From the NCBI RefSeq assembly GCF_023078275.1, contig NC_062971.1, positions 7,130,001-7,194,000 of the forward strand: DNA of 64,000 nucleotides, given 5' to 3'. Shown piece after piece: positions 21,690-33,285 of this stretch (position 1 is the first letter of the stretch; each line of letters starts with the position of its first letter). The translations under genes were made by a program, and so were the position numbers. Source of the DNA: Leguminivora glycinivorella (taxonomy: Eukaryota; Arthropoda; Insecta; Lepidoptera; Tortricidae). The notes beneath the pieces are model-generated. The model did no database searches. It had not been told where the DNA came from and saw nothing but the letters and a program-made list of their open reading frames with translations.

Positions 21690-21790
21690 AAAAATGTTAC
21701 TCTAAAATTGTGTACGATGGCAGCACATTCGCGTGCTACTACATGTAAAGTATAGTGTAATCACGAAGGGCGAATCACAGAAGTTTAATA
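21690..21790. repeat. DIRS-like right inverted terminal repeat
   Basis: Ends AGAAGTTTAATA. Matches the complement of 19226-19330 over about 80-100 bases, including ACATGTAAAGTATAGTGTAA. It differs from the left arm in GAAGGGCG against CTCGGGCG. Confidence 0.85.
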
Positions 21791-21851
21791 TACAGTTCTA
21801 ACGAATTCGAAACTCCCAATTCGCAAAAATATAGTAGGTAGAAGTTACTTA

Positions 21852-21893
21852 CACACACACACAATCACGCCTGTATCCCATAAAGGGGTAGAG
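21852..21893 (+). repeat. Fragment of a CATA-tailed dispersed repeat
   Basis: ACACAATCACGCCTGTATCC and AAGGGGTAGAGG match the longer copies at 27555-27680 and, inverted, 35050-35177. Confidence 0.5.
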
Positions 21894-21899
21894 GTAGAA

Positions 21900-22520
21900 G
21901 TTACTTTTACTGTGACCTATTTACTCCTGTAAATTATTGCAGTTTAATAATCCTAGATACATGGAAATCGTATTACTAACTACGGAACGAATATAATATT
22001 CTCTGTTCTGCGTAACCAACTAATACCGCGCTTCTGCTCCTTTCGCTGCTGCCCCGGGACCTTCGGCGGGAATTCCCAGGATTCCCGCGAGTAATTTCGC
22101 CGTTCCTCAGCGCGTGACCGGAATCCCGGTTTCGCCAATAAAGTAATTATCGGACACCTAATTGCATTGCAGTTCACTGGTTAGTAAAATCCAGGCTTCA
22201 GGCTTTGAAAAATATTATTGAAGAGAATAAAATTATTCTTTAGTGATTAGATAAGCAAAGTAGTTAAGGAAGCAAACGTAAATAATACTTACTGAATCGG
22301 AACTTTGAAATGCAAAATAATATGTAGCTTAAGATTTTTCAATAATCAGACTTTTGTTTTTAAAATAACATTATGGAAGTAAGTTCGGACATTGAACATT
22401 GATGCACTTAAAATAAGAACAATATCGATTTTACGTTACTTCAAAGGACAATAAAATTATTAACCTGTGGTGTGCTTTGGCTATGGCTACTACATACACC
22501 TGCAAATCCAATGGAAATAG
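21900..22520. other. Gene-less stretch
   Basis: No element ends or coding sequence recognised. The frame at 21980-22177 has no motif. Confidence 0.4.
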
Positions 22521-22730
22521 TTATTTGTTTTACAAGGGGGCAAAGTTGTTGTTTAACCGCACGTGCCAATATTGATACCCGAGCAAGCGAAAGATTCCAA
22601 TATTGAACCACAAGCGTAGGAAGTGGTTCAAAAAGTTGAATCTTGAACGTTGCGAGGATTTCAAGGCACGAAACGTAAACAAACTTTGCCACCAAGTGAA
22701 ACACAAATTTTTCACCACACCAACACGAAC
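22521..22730 (+). repeat. Dispersed repeat with AAGGGGGCAAAGTTGTT start
   Basis: Shares ACAAGGGGGCAAAGTTGT, CCGAGCAAGCGAAAG and GAACCAC(A/G)AGCG with 26373-26560 and 50462-50640, and in part with 27124-27145 and 27710-27830. Inner complementary blocks (GATTCCAATATTGAACCAC against GTGGTTCAAAAAGTTGAATC) imply a hairpin. Non-coding; class unknown. Confidence 0.6.
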
Positions 22731-23194
22731 AAAATACTGACTATAAAACATGAAACTAAATCAAATCCATCAATTTATTCAATATTTTATGATTCAAAAT
22801 CATCATTAAATTCTACCAGCCAGCTTGATAAAATTTGTATGAAATTACTTTGCACTCTTGTAGATAAAATGCAATTTTGCTATCTGAGAACAATTACCAG
22901 TTGGTGTGGTGAAAACTATATTTTTCTTTCTGTCCAACTTAATGAGAATTTTCACTTATGTTTTCATATTTTACTAGCACACAGCTTTTCTTGGATAAGC
23001 TTTAAACTAAATACTTTATTTTTCTCAGAAATAGTAATTCTTTAATCTGTCTAAACCGCAGTTTAACCTGAAGTTTTCTCTTTATTAATAATACCAGCTT
23101 CATTTTTCCGTTGCTGGCCGCTTTATGAAACCACAGCGTGCAGCGGTAAAACGAGTAAATACAGAAGGTTCACTCACTAACTTTAAAAAGCCAT

Positions 23195-23444
23195 AATAGG
23201 CTAGTTTCCAAATCAGCTTCTTTTTATAAACTGTCAAAACGATTTTCTAATATGGATTTACTATGAAATACTGAGGAGTGACGTCACGGTCAATTCATTT
23301 ACTTTATATCTTTCTTTTTGACTTATTATTTAAATAAAAATTATGTTTAAAAATAACTACTGTCCATATTTTTCTTCTAATTATGTGGTGCTTTATTTCG
23401 TGCACTGCAATATTTTTATTTTAAGTATAGGAAACTAGCCTATT
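23195..23444. mobile_element. MITE with AATAGGCTAGTTTCC ends
   Basis: 15-base perfect inverted ends (AATAGGCTAGTTTCC and complement), 250 bp, with GTGACGTCACGGTCAATTCA in the middle. Better preserved sibling of 4066-4330. Confidence 0.8.
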
Positions 23445-24200
23445 GTGAACTAGCGGCTATCATGCTTGCAATTTTATCACTTATCATCGTGGATAAGACA
23501 TCTGTCACTCTCACACTGGCGTACTTGCGAAAACGTGACGGATGCTTTATACATGTAGATTGATAAAATTTGAAGCATAAAAAAGCTGGGCAGGTACGTA
23601 TATACGTATAAGTGTAAGGGGAGGGGGTAATGCCTGTATTCCCGAACTGAAATATCTCAAGTTTCAATGCTACTCTTGTCAATTAATTAAAGGCTTAAAA
23701 GGAAAGTGAAATTGTGATATTGAAATGCAGGTTGAAAGCCCATTACCCTCCCTTTGCTGTTTTAAAAGGTAATTAGCTTTTAAATGGATAAAAAATTTAG
23801 TTTTAAATTGGCTCTTTTAATAAAGTTAAAACTCAAAAATAATAACTTGACAGAATATCTCTTTAAAATAACTGACACAATTCTCCAAAGATTATCTCTC
23901 AAAATTATACTCTCCAAATATTTGACAGGCAGTTGACTTAAAAGTGTATTTACATTTTATTTGTGAATTTACACTAGTTTTGACATTAACAAACTTTCTT
24001 TGTATTTTTATTCTGTGATCTAAACTATCAAGTTACTTTATTAGCAAAAGCAATGTACGGGTTTCTTTCACAGTAATTAGTTCACAATGTAAATTACCTA
24101 CTTGGTTTACAAACAAAATATTACCATACGAAGTATCCCTTGTGGATACGTATACCCCAGTTAAATGTAAATAAACAAAATCCTCAATTGTGTACTGTTT
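23445..24200. other. Gene-less stretch with a repeat trace
   Basis: Near 23630-23690 the words GCCTGTATTCCCGAACTGAAA and CTCAAGTTTCAATGCTACTC resemble the CATA-tailed repeat (27555-27680). The rest is AT-rich, with nothing recognised. Confidence 0.4.
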
Positions 24201-24205
24201 CCAGG

Positions 24206-24480
24206 GTATGTAGCCAAATGAACAAACACTTACGATATTACCGTTATCGTAGCTATTTCAATCGCTCTTCCGTATCGGCGCGACAGAGCCAGACTAGACT
24301 AGACTACATTCCTGCGGCGTTTCGCATCGCAGAAAGGCCATTCGGCTACGGGGCCTATTCCTATTCTATGCCTATCGTTTACTTAGCTATCTCAATCGCT
24401 CTACCGTATCGGCGCGACAGAGCCAGACTGAGTTTGGATTGGTTCAGCGTCTAGCGTTGGTCTAGCGTCAACAATTGTCA
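24206..24480 (+). repeat. Family G repeat, composite copy
   Basis: CAGGGTATGTAGCCAAATG...GCGCGACAGAGCCAGACTAG...GAAAGGCCATTCGGCTACGG, followed by a second similar half (CAATCGCTCTACCGTATCGG...TCATTTCGGTTAGGCCGGCA). Looks like two variants joined head to tail. Confidence 0.6.
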
Positions 24481-24501
24481 TTTCGGTTAGGCCGGCAAGT
24501 A

Positions 24502-24631
24502 CAGTCACCAGCATAAATAAGTGATGGTTTCTGTAACTTGACACTTTAACGTCGTGTTTGAAATGTCACGCGAAATTGTCAAACGATTAAAAGCGACAAA
24601 GTAGAGAAATCATCACTTATGCCGGTGACTG
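24502..24631. mobile_element. TA-flanked short MITE
   Basis: Ends CAGTCACCAGCATAAATAAG and CTTATGCCGGTGACTG, with TA at 24500-24501 and 24632-24633. About 130 bp, non-coding. Confidence 0.75.
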
Positions 24632-24639
24632 TACCAATA

Positions 24640-26370
24640 ACACGGTATTAGAGCCAGGCCAAGATATGTGGCAAGGGATTGCGATATTGATAGGCAAGGG
24701 AGAATAAACATCGTAATTTAATTTTAGTTGACGTTTGAAATAACATTTGTACTGGCAAGGTTATCAAAATTGTTGCTAACCTGTCTTGAACGAACTCGAC
24801 ATATTATGTACCTATTGCTATAATTATGTAGGTATGTGGATTTTATATGTATAATGTAAGTACTTACTTATGTAGATTATCATTCTCACAAAAAAATATA
24901 TATTAGGTATAAATGCTGCAGTTATTTTACTTCTCTAAAAATGGAAGCCCTAAACTGATTCTAGTAAAATTTTTGATCTCAATGTTATTCCTTTTTAAGG
25001 TAATTTATAAGGTAGTTTTTGTGCTATGCTCTGTAACAGGATAATTATGATAATTATTTGATATGAATAAGTACATAAGTAGGTACTTCTTATTTCCATT
25101 CGTTTTGTTTCAAATACGCAATATGGAAAATAGCATTTTCACAAAACCTCCATCAACTTGTAAATATCTAAGTACCTAAAATTAGATAAATACTTACTCC
25201 AAAAATCAAAAGGCTGTTTGAAGTCAAAGTAAAAATAAAGTACTTTATACGATGAAAAATAAAGAGCTTAGAATGTCAAATGCAATGAGAAAATTATGCA
25301 AAGAAATAGGCAAAATGTTTTAGTATTTCAGGCATTTAATCTAGAGAAAGTCGCTCTAAAAGGTTTTTGTTTCGACTAAGAAAAATATAAGGATGTTTTA
25401 TAGAACTCGAATGGAATACGGAGTTTTCACCTTAGCAAATAACTTTATTCACTTTGAAATGAGTTTTCAGTCTCTTTGCTAAGTTAAATAAAATTTAAAA
25501 CCGGGGAGTGGTAAGGTATCTAAGTATCCAGGTATTGTGGTCTACCTATTTAGCTGTCAATAGCACGAGCTTTGAAAAAGTCTGTGCACATTTATTTTAG
25601 AAACGTTTTTCGTATTGATACTCATCAGATATTTGATTTTCAATACATTTGGTTCAATAGGCACCTAAAGAGAGGGAAATATAGTTATATAAAAAGATCC
25701 TTCTGAAACTTTTTTTTTTAATAAAATACATTACCGTTATCAATTAACACGAAAGTTAGATTAACGTATTACTATTACTTAGAATCAAGTAACATGACGA
25801 GTAAGACGACCGTATGCATGGTTCGATTTAAGTACATCCGTACCGCAACCCGCGTCATTTTATATCAAGGTTGCCACCGTAGCTAGGTTCATTATCAAGA
25901 ACCACCCTGTATATAACTGTTAGTTAAATTCGCAAAAAAAAAATTCATCATTTTCATACATAATAAATGAATTTATTAGTATGAGAGTTTAAGAATAACA
26001 TTCAAGTAACAGTCAAGTGATTGACGGCACATGTCAAAACAAATAACATTAGGAATTGGTAAAGGCACACGTGTTCAGTAATTATCTTTATTTTTTTAAT
26101 AGCTCGATAACCGTAAGAGTTAAGACGCTAGTTTCTTAGAGAAATTAATTGTATTTGATCTAAAGAACATTCCCTTAAAGTTAACGGAATTCAATAAAAA
26201 CAGGGTATATATGTAGTTCTTTAAGAAACTGTTTTATATAATCCAGTGCGTAGTGGTTTCTTGGTGCATCTCTCTGATAAGTATATTGGAATAACAGATA
26301 AAGTTATATCGTATTTTAATAGCATATTATAAGTATTTGTCAATTGTTTGTTACTGTAGCATTCAAATAA
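24640..26370. other. AT-rich stretch without recognised features
   Basis: About 1.7 kb with no open frame carrying a motif and no clear inverted ends. Weak terminal similarity between ACCACCCTGTATATA (near 25905) and AACAGGGTATATATG (near 26200) was noted but not accepted as an element. Confidence 0.4.
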
Positions 26371-26372
26371 TA

Positions 26373-26560
26373 GTTTTTTGTTATACAAGGGTGCAAAGTT
26401 GTATTTTAACGCCGAGTGTGGAATTGAAAAACGAGCAAGCGAAAGTATTCTATAGTTGAACCACGAGCGAAGCGAGTGCGAGTGGATCGAGAATAAAATC
26501 CTGAGCTTGGCGAGTTTTTCAACACACGAGAACCTGTCAATAAACACTGAAACCGCTAAA
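26373..26560 (+). repeat. Dispersed repeat, AAGGGTGCAAAGTTGTA copy
   Basis: Same family as 22521-22730 and 50462-50640: ACGCCGAGTGTGGAATTGAA, AACGAGCAAGCGAAAG, GAACCACGAGCGAAGCGAGT. It leads straight into the LINE tail at 26553-26660. Confidence 0.6.
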
Positions 26561-26660
26561 CAAGATGCAATTTTCTCCAGGTTGTCCATCGCGGTTCAAA
26601 GTGGCAACGCGACGAGCGTGATGGGCTCCTTTGCAGCGGGAGGGACTCAGAGTGGATTTA
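26553..26660 (+). pseudogene. C-terminal tail of a LINE-type polyprotein
   Basis: Reads IFSRLSIAVQSGNATSVMGS, then FAAGGTQSGFS and a stop. Third example of the (S/A)(I/V)A(I/V)QxGN tail seen at 10553-10650 and 14858-15010. AT-rich 3' flank. Confidence 0.55.
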
Positions 26661-27144
26661 GTTAGTATGTAGTTTCGTTCTAATTGTCTTTTGTAATTAT
26701 TAATTTATTTAGTTATTAGTATATATAGTATAAGTCTTGATTGTAATTATTTTCTTCATTATTATATTATATTGATTAATAAACTTGTCGATCCTAAGCT
26801 GTCGAAGTACGTACTTGTACAAATACCTACAAACTTTACTCACTAACTAATCAAATAAAAGTTCTCATAACTAATAACAGCATTAACACAGTTTTATTGA
26901 TTGTAAACAATGTAAACTAAATCTAAGTTACTCACGAGTTATAAGAAAGTTGATTAATCTCTTATAAGACATTACTTTCTGAACAGAAGTTTCCCCCGTC
27001 GCCTACATTGTAAGTGGAATTACTTTGTCGTAAATAATTAAACAGATTAATTGATTTGAACGAGAACACGCTCAAACGAGAAACTTATGCCATTCCACCA
27101 ACTAGGGAAGAACAGTTATTTATTTTACAAGGGGGCAAAGTTAT

Positions 27145-27400
27145 ATTATTAAACTGAAACGGAACTGTAATCGCGTAAAACTTACGTCTATATTTAAACC
27201 CGACGTTTCGGACGTGACATTACGTCCGTGGTCACGGGTAGACTGGCTGGGAGTTGTATCAACATCTTCTAGCTGTACGAGTTTTTCGGACTACCCGCAC
27301 TTGATTGTCATTATAGTCACTTTTACGCTAGGGTTGCCACTTTGCCTACAAACAACACTCACTACATCTGATGGTATGTGCCCCTTGCCCTTAATTTTGA
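27145..27400. repeat. Unclassified repeat with CCCGACGTTTCGG core
   Basis: ATTTAAACCCGACGTTTCGG, then GTCCGTGGTCACGGG. The theme recurs loosely in 46533-46746. No ends and no coding content are visible, so the class is unknown. Confidence 0.35.
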
Positions 27401-27554
27401 TTGAAATTACGATGTTTCCTGATTTCAATCGCTCACGTACTTCGTGCTATAGTAAAGACGTTCAGTTGAAAGGACTTTGAAGAATTCTGCAGTTCAATCC
27501 AGTGGTTTGGTCCTAACTCCATCAAATACGCGCTTAAGTTCCGTTTTAATTTAA

Positions 27555-27680
27555 TACATACATACATACATACAATCACGCCTGTATCCCATGAAGGGGT
27601 AGGCAGAGCACATGAAACTACTCAAGTTTCAGTGCCACTCTTGGCATATAAGGGGTTGAAAGAAAACGAAACAGTGAGTG
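27555..27680 (+). repeat. Dispersed repeat with (CATA)n start
   Basis: ACATACATACATAC then AATCACGCCTGTATCCCATG, AAGGGGTAGGCAGAGCACAT and TTCAGTGCCACTCTTGGC. The inverted copy is 35050-35177. Confidence 0.6.
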
Positions 27681-27839
27681 AATATCATGTTAATTTAAAT
27701 CAATACATTGGGGGCAAAGTTGTTTAGTCGCTCGTGGTAATTGTCATTAGTCCGCGTTGAACCGCGTACCTTGAAGAAGTTCGAGAATTGCAATCTTGAT
27801 CGTAGCGAGGGTTTTAAGGCAAGGCATTTCGGAGAGTGC

Positions 27840-28096
27840 GCTGAGGAACTGTATACAACCTTGTTCCTCCGTCCCCATTTCACCTTAGGACCACCAGACA
27901 ATCGGCAATGCGGCATCGCTTCACGGTTAGTATTCCAAAAATACGCACTAAGCGTTTCGCTTCAACATTTATTTTGCGAACCGCCAAGGAGTGGACTGCC
28001 CTGATTGAGTCTGTGTTCCCACATGAGTACAATCCAGGTCTCTTTAGAGCAAGAGTAAATAGGTATCTCATAGGTAAGCGTGATCCACCGTAGACC
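27840..28096 (+). pseudogene. LINE polyprotein C-terminal fragment
   Basis: From about 27915 one frame reads IRTKRFASTFILRTAKEWTA, then FPHEYNPGLFRARVNRYLIG and a stop. The WN(T)..(LP)..(V/I)FP..YNP..F(K/R).R(V/M)NR(H/Y)L pattern is shared with minus-strand copies at 28835-28995, 38484-38790 and 48335-48455. It is the end of a non-LTR retrotransposon pol, clade not determined. A poly(A)-like run at 28151-28163 may be its tail. Confidence 0.6.
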
Positions 28097-28169
28097 GCAT
28101 CATTACTTACCATCAGGTGTGATCGTGGTCAAACGTCTACCTATTCATACAAAAAAAAAAAAAGGTGAA

Positions 28170-28740
28170 ATAAATTTGGCCCCTGAGTGAAACACATGAC
28201 ATCATCGTAGTGTTGTCTCTTTAAAATCAATATTTGTGTAAGAAAAAAGTATGACACTACAAAGTTGCGTTTTAACCTCTACTTTTATTCCGCGCTGTAG
28301 TTTTGATGAACATTTCAAAGTGAAAATGTAACTTGTCTAATAATGTCGTTATGGTAAATAACAAACCACAATACACATTTTGGTGATTCGGGAACACTAT
28401 TAAACGCAGTTAGTTCGTTCAATGTACCACTAATTGGTCATTAACGTTATTAATATTCCCAACGATAAGCTCATGCAAATTTAGTCCAATTACACTATTA
28501 ATCTACGCTCTGGCTATGGTATTGCAATTTGCTGGTATCTGATTTTGAAAAGTCATTGATAATTGTACACCGGATGTAGACTTTATCGAAATCGTTACGA
28601 AAAGCACAATAATTATTATTTATCCTTTATTTATTTTGCTTCTTAGGTTAAGCTGTTTATAATATGAATATAAAAGTAAAATACAAAAACACATACAAAA
28701 CAACATAAAAAACATATAAACACATTATAAAAAACTTAAC
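28170..28740. other. Gene-less AT-rich stretch
   Basis: No recognised element ends or coding sequence. Confidence 0.4.
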
Positions 28741-28834
28741 CTAGGGTGCCGCCAGCAGCGGGGCAGGGCCCAAGCTGCCGGTGGTTAGGGCCGCAGAGAG
28801 AGGAACCGTCGGACTATCCGCGCTTTATTATTTT

Positions 28835-28995
28835 TTTTTTTTTTTTTATAAATGGGCTTACTCTTGACCACAGACTAGCCAAAGGCAAAGACGTGGCCTA
28901 CGATGGAGTGAGCTCGCCCAGAAGATGCCTGTTCATTCTTGATTTGAAGGTTGCCGGGTTATATGAGCTCGGAAATATAGCCGCCGGCAAGGAAT
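28835..28995 (-). pseudogene. LINE polyprotein C-terminal fragment
   Basis: The minus strand reads [20 protein letters not shown], then SRMNRHLLGELTPS and a stop. A T-run (28829-28848) lies beyond the 3' end, i.e. a minus-strand poly(A) tail. Same family as 38484-38790 and 48335-48455. Confidence 0.7.
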
Positions 28996-29407
28996 TCCAC
29001 TCCTCAAACTAACACTCCTCCAAATCAAACTAATATCTACTCAAGCTGCTAGAGGGAAAAAAGTGCACTTTCCTGCATAGAGGAATAATAAGGAAAGAGT
29101 TGTAACTCCACGCATCAGTAAATTCGAGTTATTTGTAGTGACATATAGCGTCAAACAGGCGTCAATTACGTGTCAAATATAGCGTTAATTATCAGTACTG
29201 ATACTATAGATGTCGCGATGAACGAAAAGTCTCTGTTTGGTCTCACATAAAAAAGGCAGTAAGGCACCTTTCCGAATGGTCAGTTTTAGTATGCGTAACA
29301 TAAATTTGGTTATATAGCCTCAGTATATAGCCTCCAAGTCGCCGAGACCATCGGTTATTGCATCATTGCACATAATGCATGCCGCAACCAATGTCAATTA
29401 ATAATAC

Positions 29408-29575
29408 GTGATAATGGCCTGGCCCCGTAGCCGAATGGCATTTCTCCGACGCCAAACGAAAGCGATACGCCGCTGGCTCTGTCGCGCCAATACGCAAGCG
29501 CGATAGAGATAGATATCTACTAGCGCTTCGTTTCGTGAGCGTTTCGTGAGCGATTGTGCCATTCGGCTAGCCACC
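29408..29575 (-). repeat. Family G palindromic repeat
   Basis: GTAGCCGAATGGCATTTCTC...GCGCCAATACGCAAGCGCG...TGTGCCATTCGGCTAGCCAC. Nearly identical to 47697-47854, which implies recent spread of this subtype. Confidence 0.8.
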
Positions 29576-30110
29576 CTGGAGTGTCATAAAGGATCCTCAG
29601 TATACGCCAAGAGCTAGTGTCATAAATGAGACGTAATAAATGGTCAATATTGTTATCTAGTTTCAAGAATAGATTTTATGAACTAAACTACACAAGTCCC
29701 TGCTACCCTAAGGTTGTCTGGTAGAGATCGCTTACAGCGATAAGACCGCCTGTTGCTACCTATGTTTAATGTCTGCTATTTGTAATCTGTTATCCTTGTG
29801 GTGCAATAAAGAATATTTACTTACTTACTTACTTACAAGTCCGACTTTTCCTTTTCTACAAAAACATGATCCTGCAGTATAATTTTGATACGTACTTATA
29901 CATGACATATAATATTAAGAGAGTTATTTGGTTTTGGCGTGTTAGCAATTACTATATGAATAAATTATATCTTTTTACACGCTATAATCAAAGATTTTTA
30001 TGTTGAAAAGGAATGTTTTGAAAGTGACACTAATACGCGCATGAGTCCATAACTCCATACCTACATTTCGGTGATGTTATCGTGATGGAATAAATAAAGA
30101 AGAATGGTGG
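29576..30110. other. Gene-less stretch with (TTAC)n
   Basis: Contains GTCTGGTAGAGATCGCTTAC and an AATAAAGAATATTTACTTAC run (29806-29835), probably an old LINE 3' end. No coding sequence recognised. Confidence 0.4.
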
Positions 30111-30115
30111 AACAT

Positions 30116-30429
30116 CTGGGCCATTTTTTTTAAGTTGGCCACCCCTTTTTTTCTAACATGGGTATTTTTACGCGATTCATACACAGAATCGCGATGTCTT
30201 TCGATCCAGATAGGAGAAAAAATATCCCAAGATTTCCTTACATCTTTCAAACCTTCCATTCAGTTACCTCCATACAAAATGTATGAATAAATAGTAACGG
30301 AATAGGAAAAAACCTTGGGACACTTTTTTCCTATAATTGAAAGAGCTCGCTATTCTGAGTGGAAACCACATTAAAAAAATCCAAATCAAAAAGAAAGTGG
30401 CGTGGACCACTTTGAAAAAAAATGGCCCA
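30116..30429. mobile_element. MITE-like element with TGGGCCATTTTTTTT ends
   Basis: TGGGCCATTTTTTTTAAGTT at left and AAAAAAAATGGCCCA at right, with GGCCACC/GGACCAC just inside. About 314 bp, non-coding. No target duplication identified. Confidence 0.55.
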
Positions 30430-30814
30430 CCTACTTGTATGTTTTTTTTTTACGTATTGTTACAATTCTTAGTTTATGAGTGTATTAAGTACAGGTAGCC
30501 ACAAAGAAAACCAGCGTAGAATGTGCTTATGAACTTTTACTTCAGACCTACAGACTCTACTACTAAGTCCTTGTTTTTATTTCCGTGTTATTTTTGGAGC
30601 AGTCTCTTTGCCTATAAGCGAACATACGCAAGGGCGATCCAGATATTGGCAATTAAGGCACGATCGTGGCCTTATCAACACAATATGCAAGTTATAGAGG
30701 AGGCCTAACATCACATTATTACATTATGTCACTTACATTACAGGGTACATAATTACTTACTATAGAGGGATGTGAGGCAGATCGTTTTAAAGGTAATAGT
30801 AAAGTTTAATAATA

Positions 30815-31039
30815 GCCGCGGCCCTGGGTTCGAATCCCGGTAAGGGCATTTATTTGTGTGATGAGCACAGATATTTTTTCCTGAGTCATGGATGTTTTCT
30901 ATGTATATAAGATATAAGTATGTATTCATCTATTTAAGTACCTATGTATATCGTCGCTTAGCACCCATAGTACAAGCTTTGCTTATTGGGGCTAAGTTGA
31001 TCTGTGTAAGGTGTCCCCAATATTTATTTATTTATTTAT
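30815..31039 (+). mobile_element. tRNA-derived SINE (family 1), 5'-truncated
   Basis: Starts GCCGCGGCCCTGGGTTCGAA, so box A is missing, and continues to the ATTTATTTATTTATC tail. Shares the body with the other family 1 copies. Confidence 0.85.
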
Positions 31040-31044
31040 CTATA

Positions 31045-32655
31045 CAGTCATTTGATACTTTTTTTAAAGATAAGTTACATTAATTCATGTGCGGCAATAA
31101 CAGCTTACTAGGTTTAATATAAGATAACGATTAGTTGATAGTCATAAAACGCACATTTAACCCAACAGACGCATTTGCAATATACCGGTTGATCTAACGA
31201 TAAGAATTTATGAGCAACCATCTCTTGATGGGGCTAAGAACCTTATTAACAAAAACTAATGATATTCTGAGAGAAACTATGAACCTTGAACCTAAAACGA
31301 AGATCGACTTTACCCCAAAACCCTGTACTTCATGTTCCATGTATGTTTTCTACGGCATTTATGACAGAACGGGTGGTAAATGGACCCTGAACATTTCTTC
31401 GTGGCTACAAAAAGCACACTGACCGACGAAAAACCATTCGTTCTGCCTCGACGTTAGTAGGGTGCGCCCGTAAAAAGTAAATCGGGCGTTTTATTGAGGT
31501 CTACTTGAGGGCTGAGGAAAGGGAGAATTTAAATATACGGACATAGGTCTATCTTGTAACCGATAGGTACCTACGTTACTTTAGAAAGGGAAAAATTGAG
31601 ACTATGAGGAAGATAATAAATAATACATATAAAAAGACGAAAGAAAATAATAGAAATAAGTTTTACAACTAATCAAGAATGAAAATGCGACGGAAAAATA
31701 TTTACAACCTGTAACTTGCCGTGTACCTAGGGGAAGGTTGCGATCATTGGATCACTTAACTTCGCTGCTCTATAATTTATATATTATATGTCCAAAAACA
31801 AAACTAGTTTGATAAGTTTTAATTCTTGACATGTATTTATGAATTACCTTATCCACAGTAAAAGTAAAAGCATAAGTAAAAGTATAATAAAAGAGAAAAA
31901 CAGTGAAAAGTTTTTCATAGGCTGTTGCCGATTTTGGACCAGAGTCGCCATCAATGGACTTAAGAAATTTAGACCAATGGTCCAATCAAGGAAACTTCTA
32001 CATACATAGTGCTCTATCTTTGGTCACAACTCGAAAGTAAAACTTGATCCACTTTCTGATTTACGATTGAAATGAAGTTTTGCATAGATACATAGACCTC
32101 ATTGAGGGCTTTTTGTGATGATGAGAACAGGAGATGATGATCATTAAATCTGTGATAAAACAATGCAACAGCTCATTTCTTTAAAAAATGTAGGTAAGGT
32201 CTGCAATTAAAGCCAAATTATACCAGTAATGAATTCATGACAAAATCTTACATATTTTAATACTTTGAAGTATGTAATAAAAACCAGATCGACGAAGTGC
32301 TTTTAGTTTATCAGATCTACAAATACATATACCAACTTTTGATATAACACACTATAGTATCATCAACAACATGGTGTGTTCTTCTGATCAAATAATCGGA
32401 ACGTCTCTGTAATAAAACAACGTTACCAAATCGGTTTTGGGTTCGTTAAAATCATCCCCGTATTTACTGTAACAGTTTTATTGGGCAAATAAACAAACAG
32501 TCGGCAATAAAACTAGTTGTTTAAAAATTGGATTTCGCCAACAAAATACCTACATAAATAGAAGACATGTAGCCTACAGTTAAATAACACTTGTAAGTAC
32601 ATATCCGATGGACCAAGTTACTCTCAAATATCCGAACATGTCTGTATTACAAAGG
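31045..32655. other. Gene-less stretch
   Basis: Nothing supportable. The 70-codon frame at 31210-31422 has no recognised motif. Near 32042-32150 a weak copy of the CGATTT...GAAGTTTTGCA / GATGATGAGA theme appears (see findings). Confidence 0.4.
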
Positions 32656-32657
32656 CG

Positions 32658-33113
32658 TAAGGGCCTTATCACACTTGCGATTTGCGAGCGAATTGAAAGC
32701 GAAGCGAAAGCGCAGCGAGTTCGCCGCGAGTTCGCAGCGAGTTCGCCGCAAGTACGCAGCAAGTTCGCCGCATCTAGAGTTGAGACTTCATGCTGCATAT
32801 TCGACAGCGAAATTCATTTCTACCCACTTTAGTTTGTCGATATTTGTTGTCGTTTATTATCTACGAATTTGTTTTTTTTTTTTCAATTTATTTCCTCATA
32901 AAAGGTTACACAGTATTATTCTAATTATAGTATTTTCGCCAAACTGTATGACAGTTTGTTGGCAGATGGACAAGCAACAATAATGGCACCGTCAGAAGAT
33001 TCAAACACTGTTGCAATTATTTAATATCGTAACTCACTCGCAGCGAACTCGCTGCGCGTTCGCTTCGCTTATAACTCGCTTGCAAATCGCAAGTGTGATA
33101 AGGTAAGGCCCTA
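32658..33113. mobile_element. Inverted-repeat element with AGGGCCTTATCACAC ends
   Basis: About 45-base inverted ends: AGGGCCTTATCACACTTGCG...GAGCGAA...AGCGAAGCG at left, CGCTTCGCTTATAACTCGCT...AAGTGTGATAAGGTAAGGCCCT at right. The left arm is followed by 9-12-bp reiterations of GCAGCGAGTTCGCC. No transposase seen. hAT-like in style, but no clean 8-bp duplication found. Confidence 0.65.
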
Positions 33114-33285
33114 AAGTGTGTGTCCACCTATTTTTGAGAAAGTCAGGTGGTTTCGTGTATCTGATGGCGACTGTAAGTAAGTTCACATGTATGCACCATT
33201 AGGGTAGGTAACTTATAAATAGGGGTACCTTTGGAAATCACTTGAATTTAATTACATACGTATACGTCAATCAAATATGTAGATA

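Larger units (their letters stand above)
19167..21790 (-). mobile_element. DIRS-like tyrosine-recombinase retrotransposon, internally deleted
   Basis: A 2624-bp element read on the minus strand. Both ends are GTTTAATA (19167-19174, 21783-21790). The right-end sequence 21690-21790 is inverted against 19226-19330 (inverted terminal repeats). A third region, 19427-19547, is complementary to both extreme ends: 19427-19505 pairs with 19167-19245, and 19498-19547 pairs with 21741-21790. That is the internal complementary region of DIRS elements, thought to template a circular intermediate. Coding order is RNase H then tyrosine recombinase, as in DIRS. No gag and only the extreme end of RT are present between the right terminal repeat and RNase H, so it is a deletion derivative. 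Confidence 0.88.

Noticed and set aside
22650..23045. 131-codon open frame
   Set aside because: Overlaps a dispersed repeat at its start and reads low-complexity AT-rich sequence; no domain seen.
25900..26220. Possible MITE with CCACCCTGTATATA ends
   Set aside because: End similarity is short and offset, with no convincing duplication.
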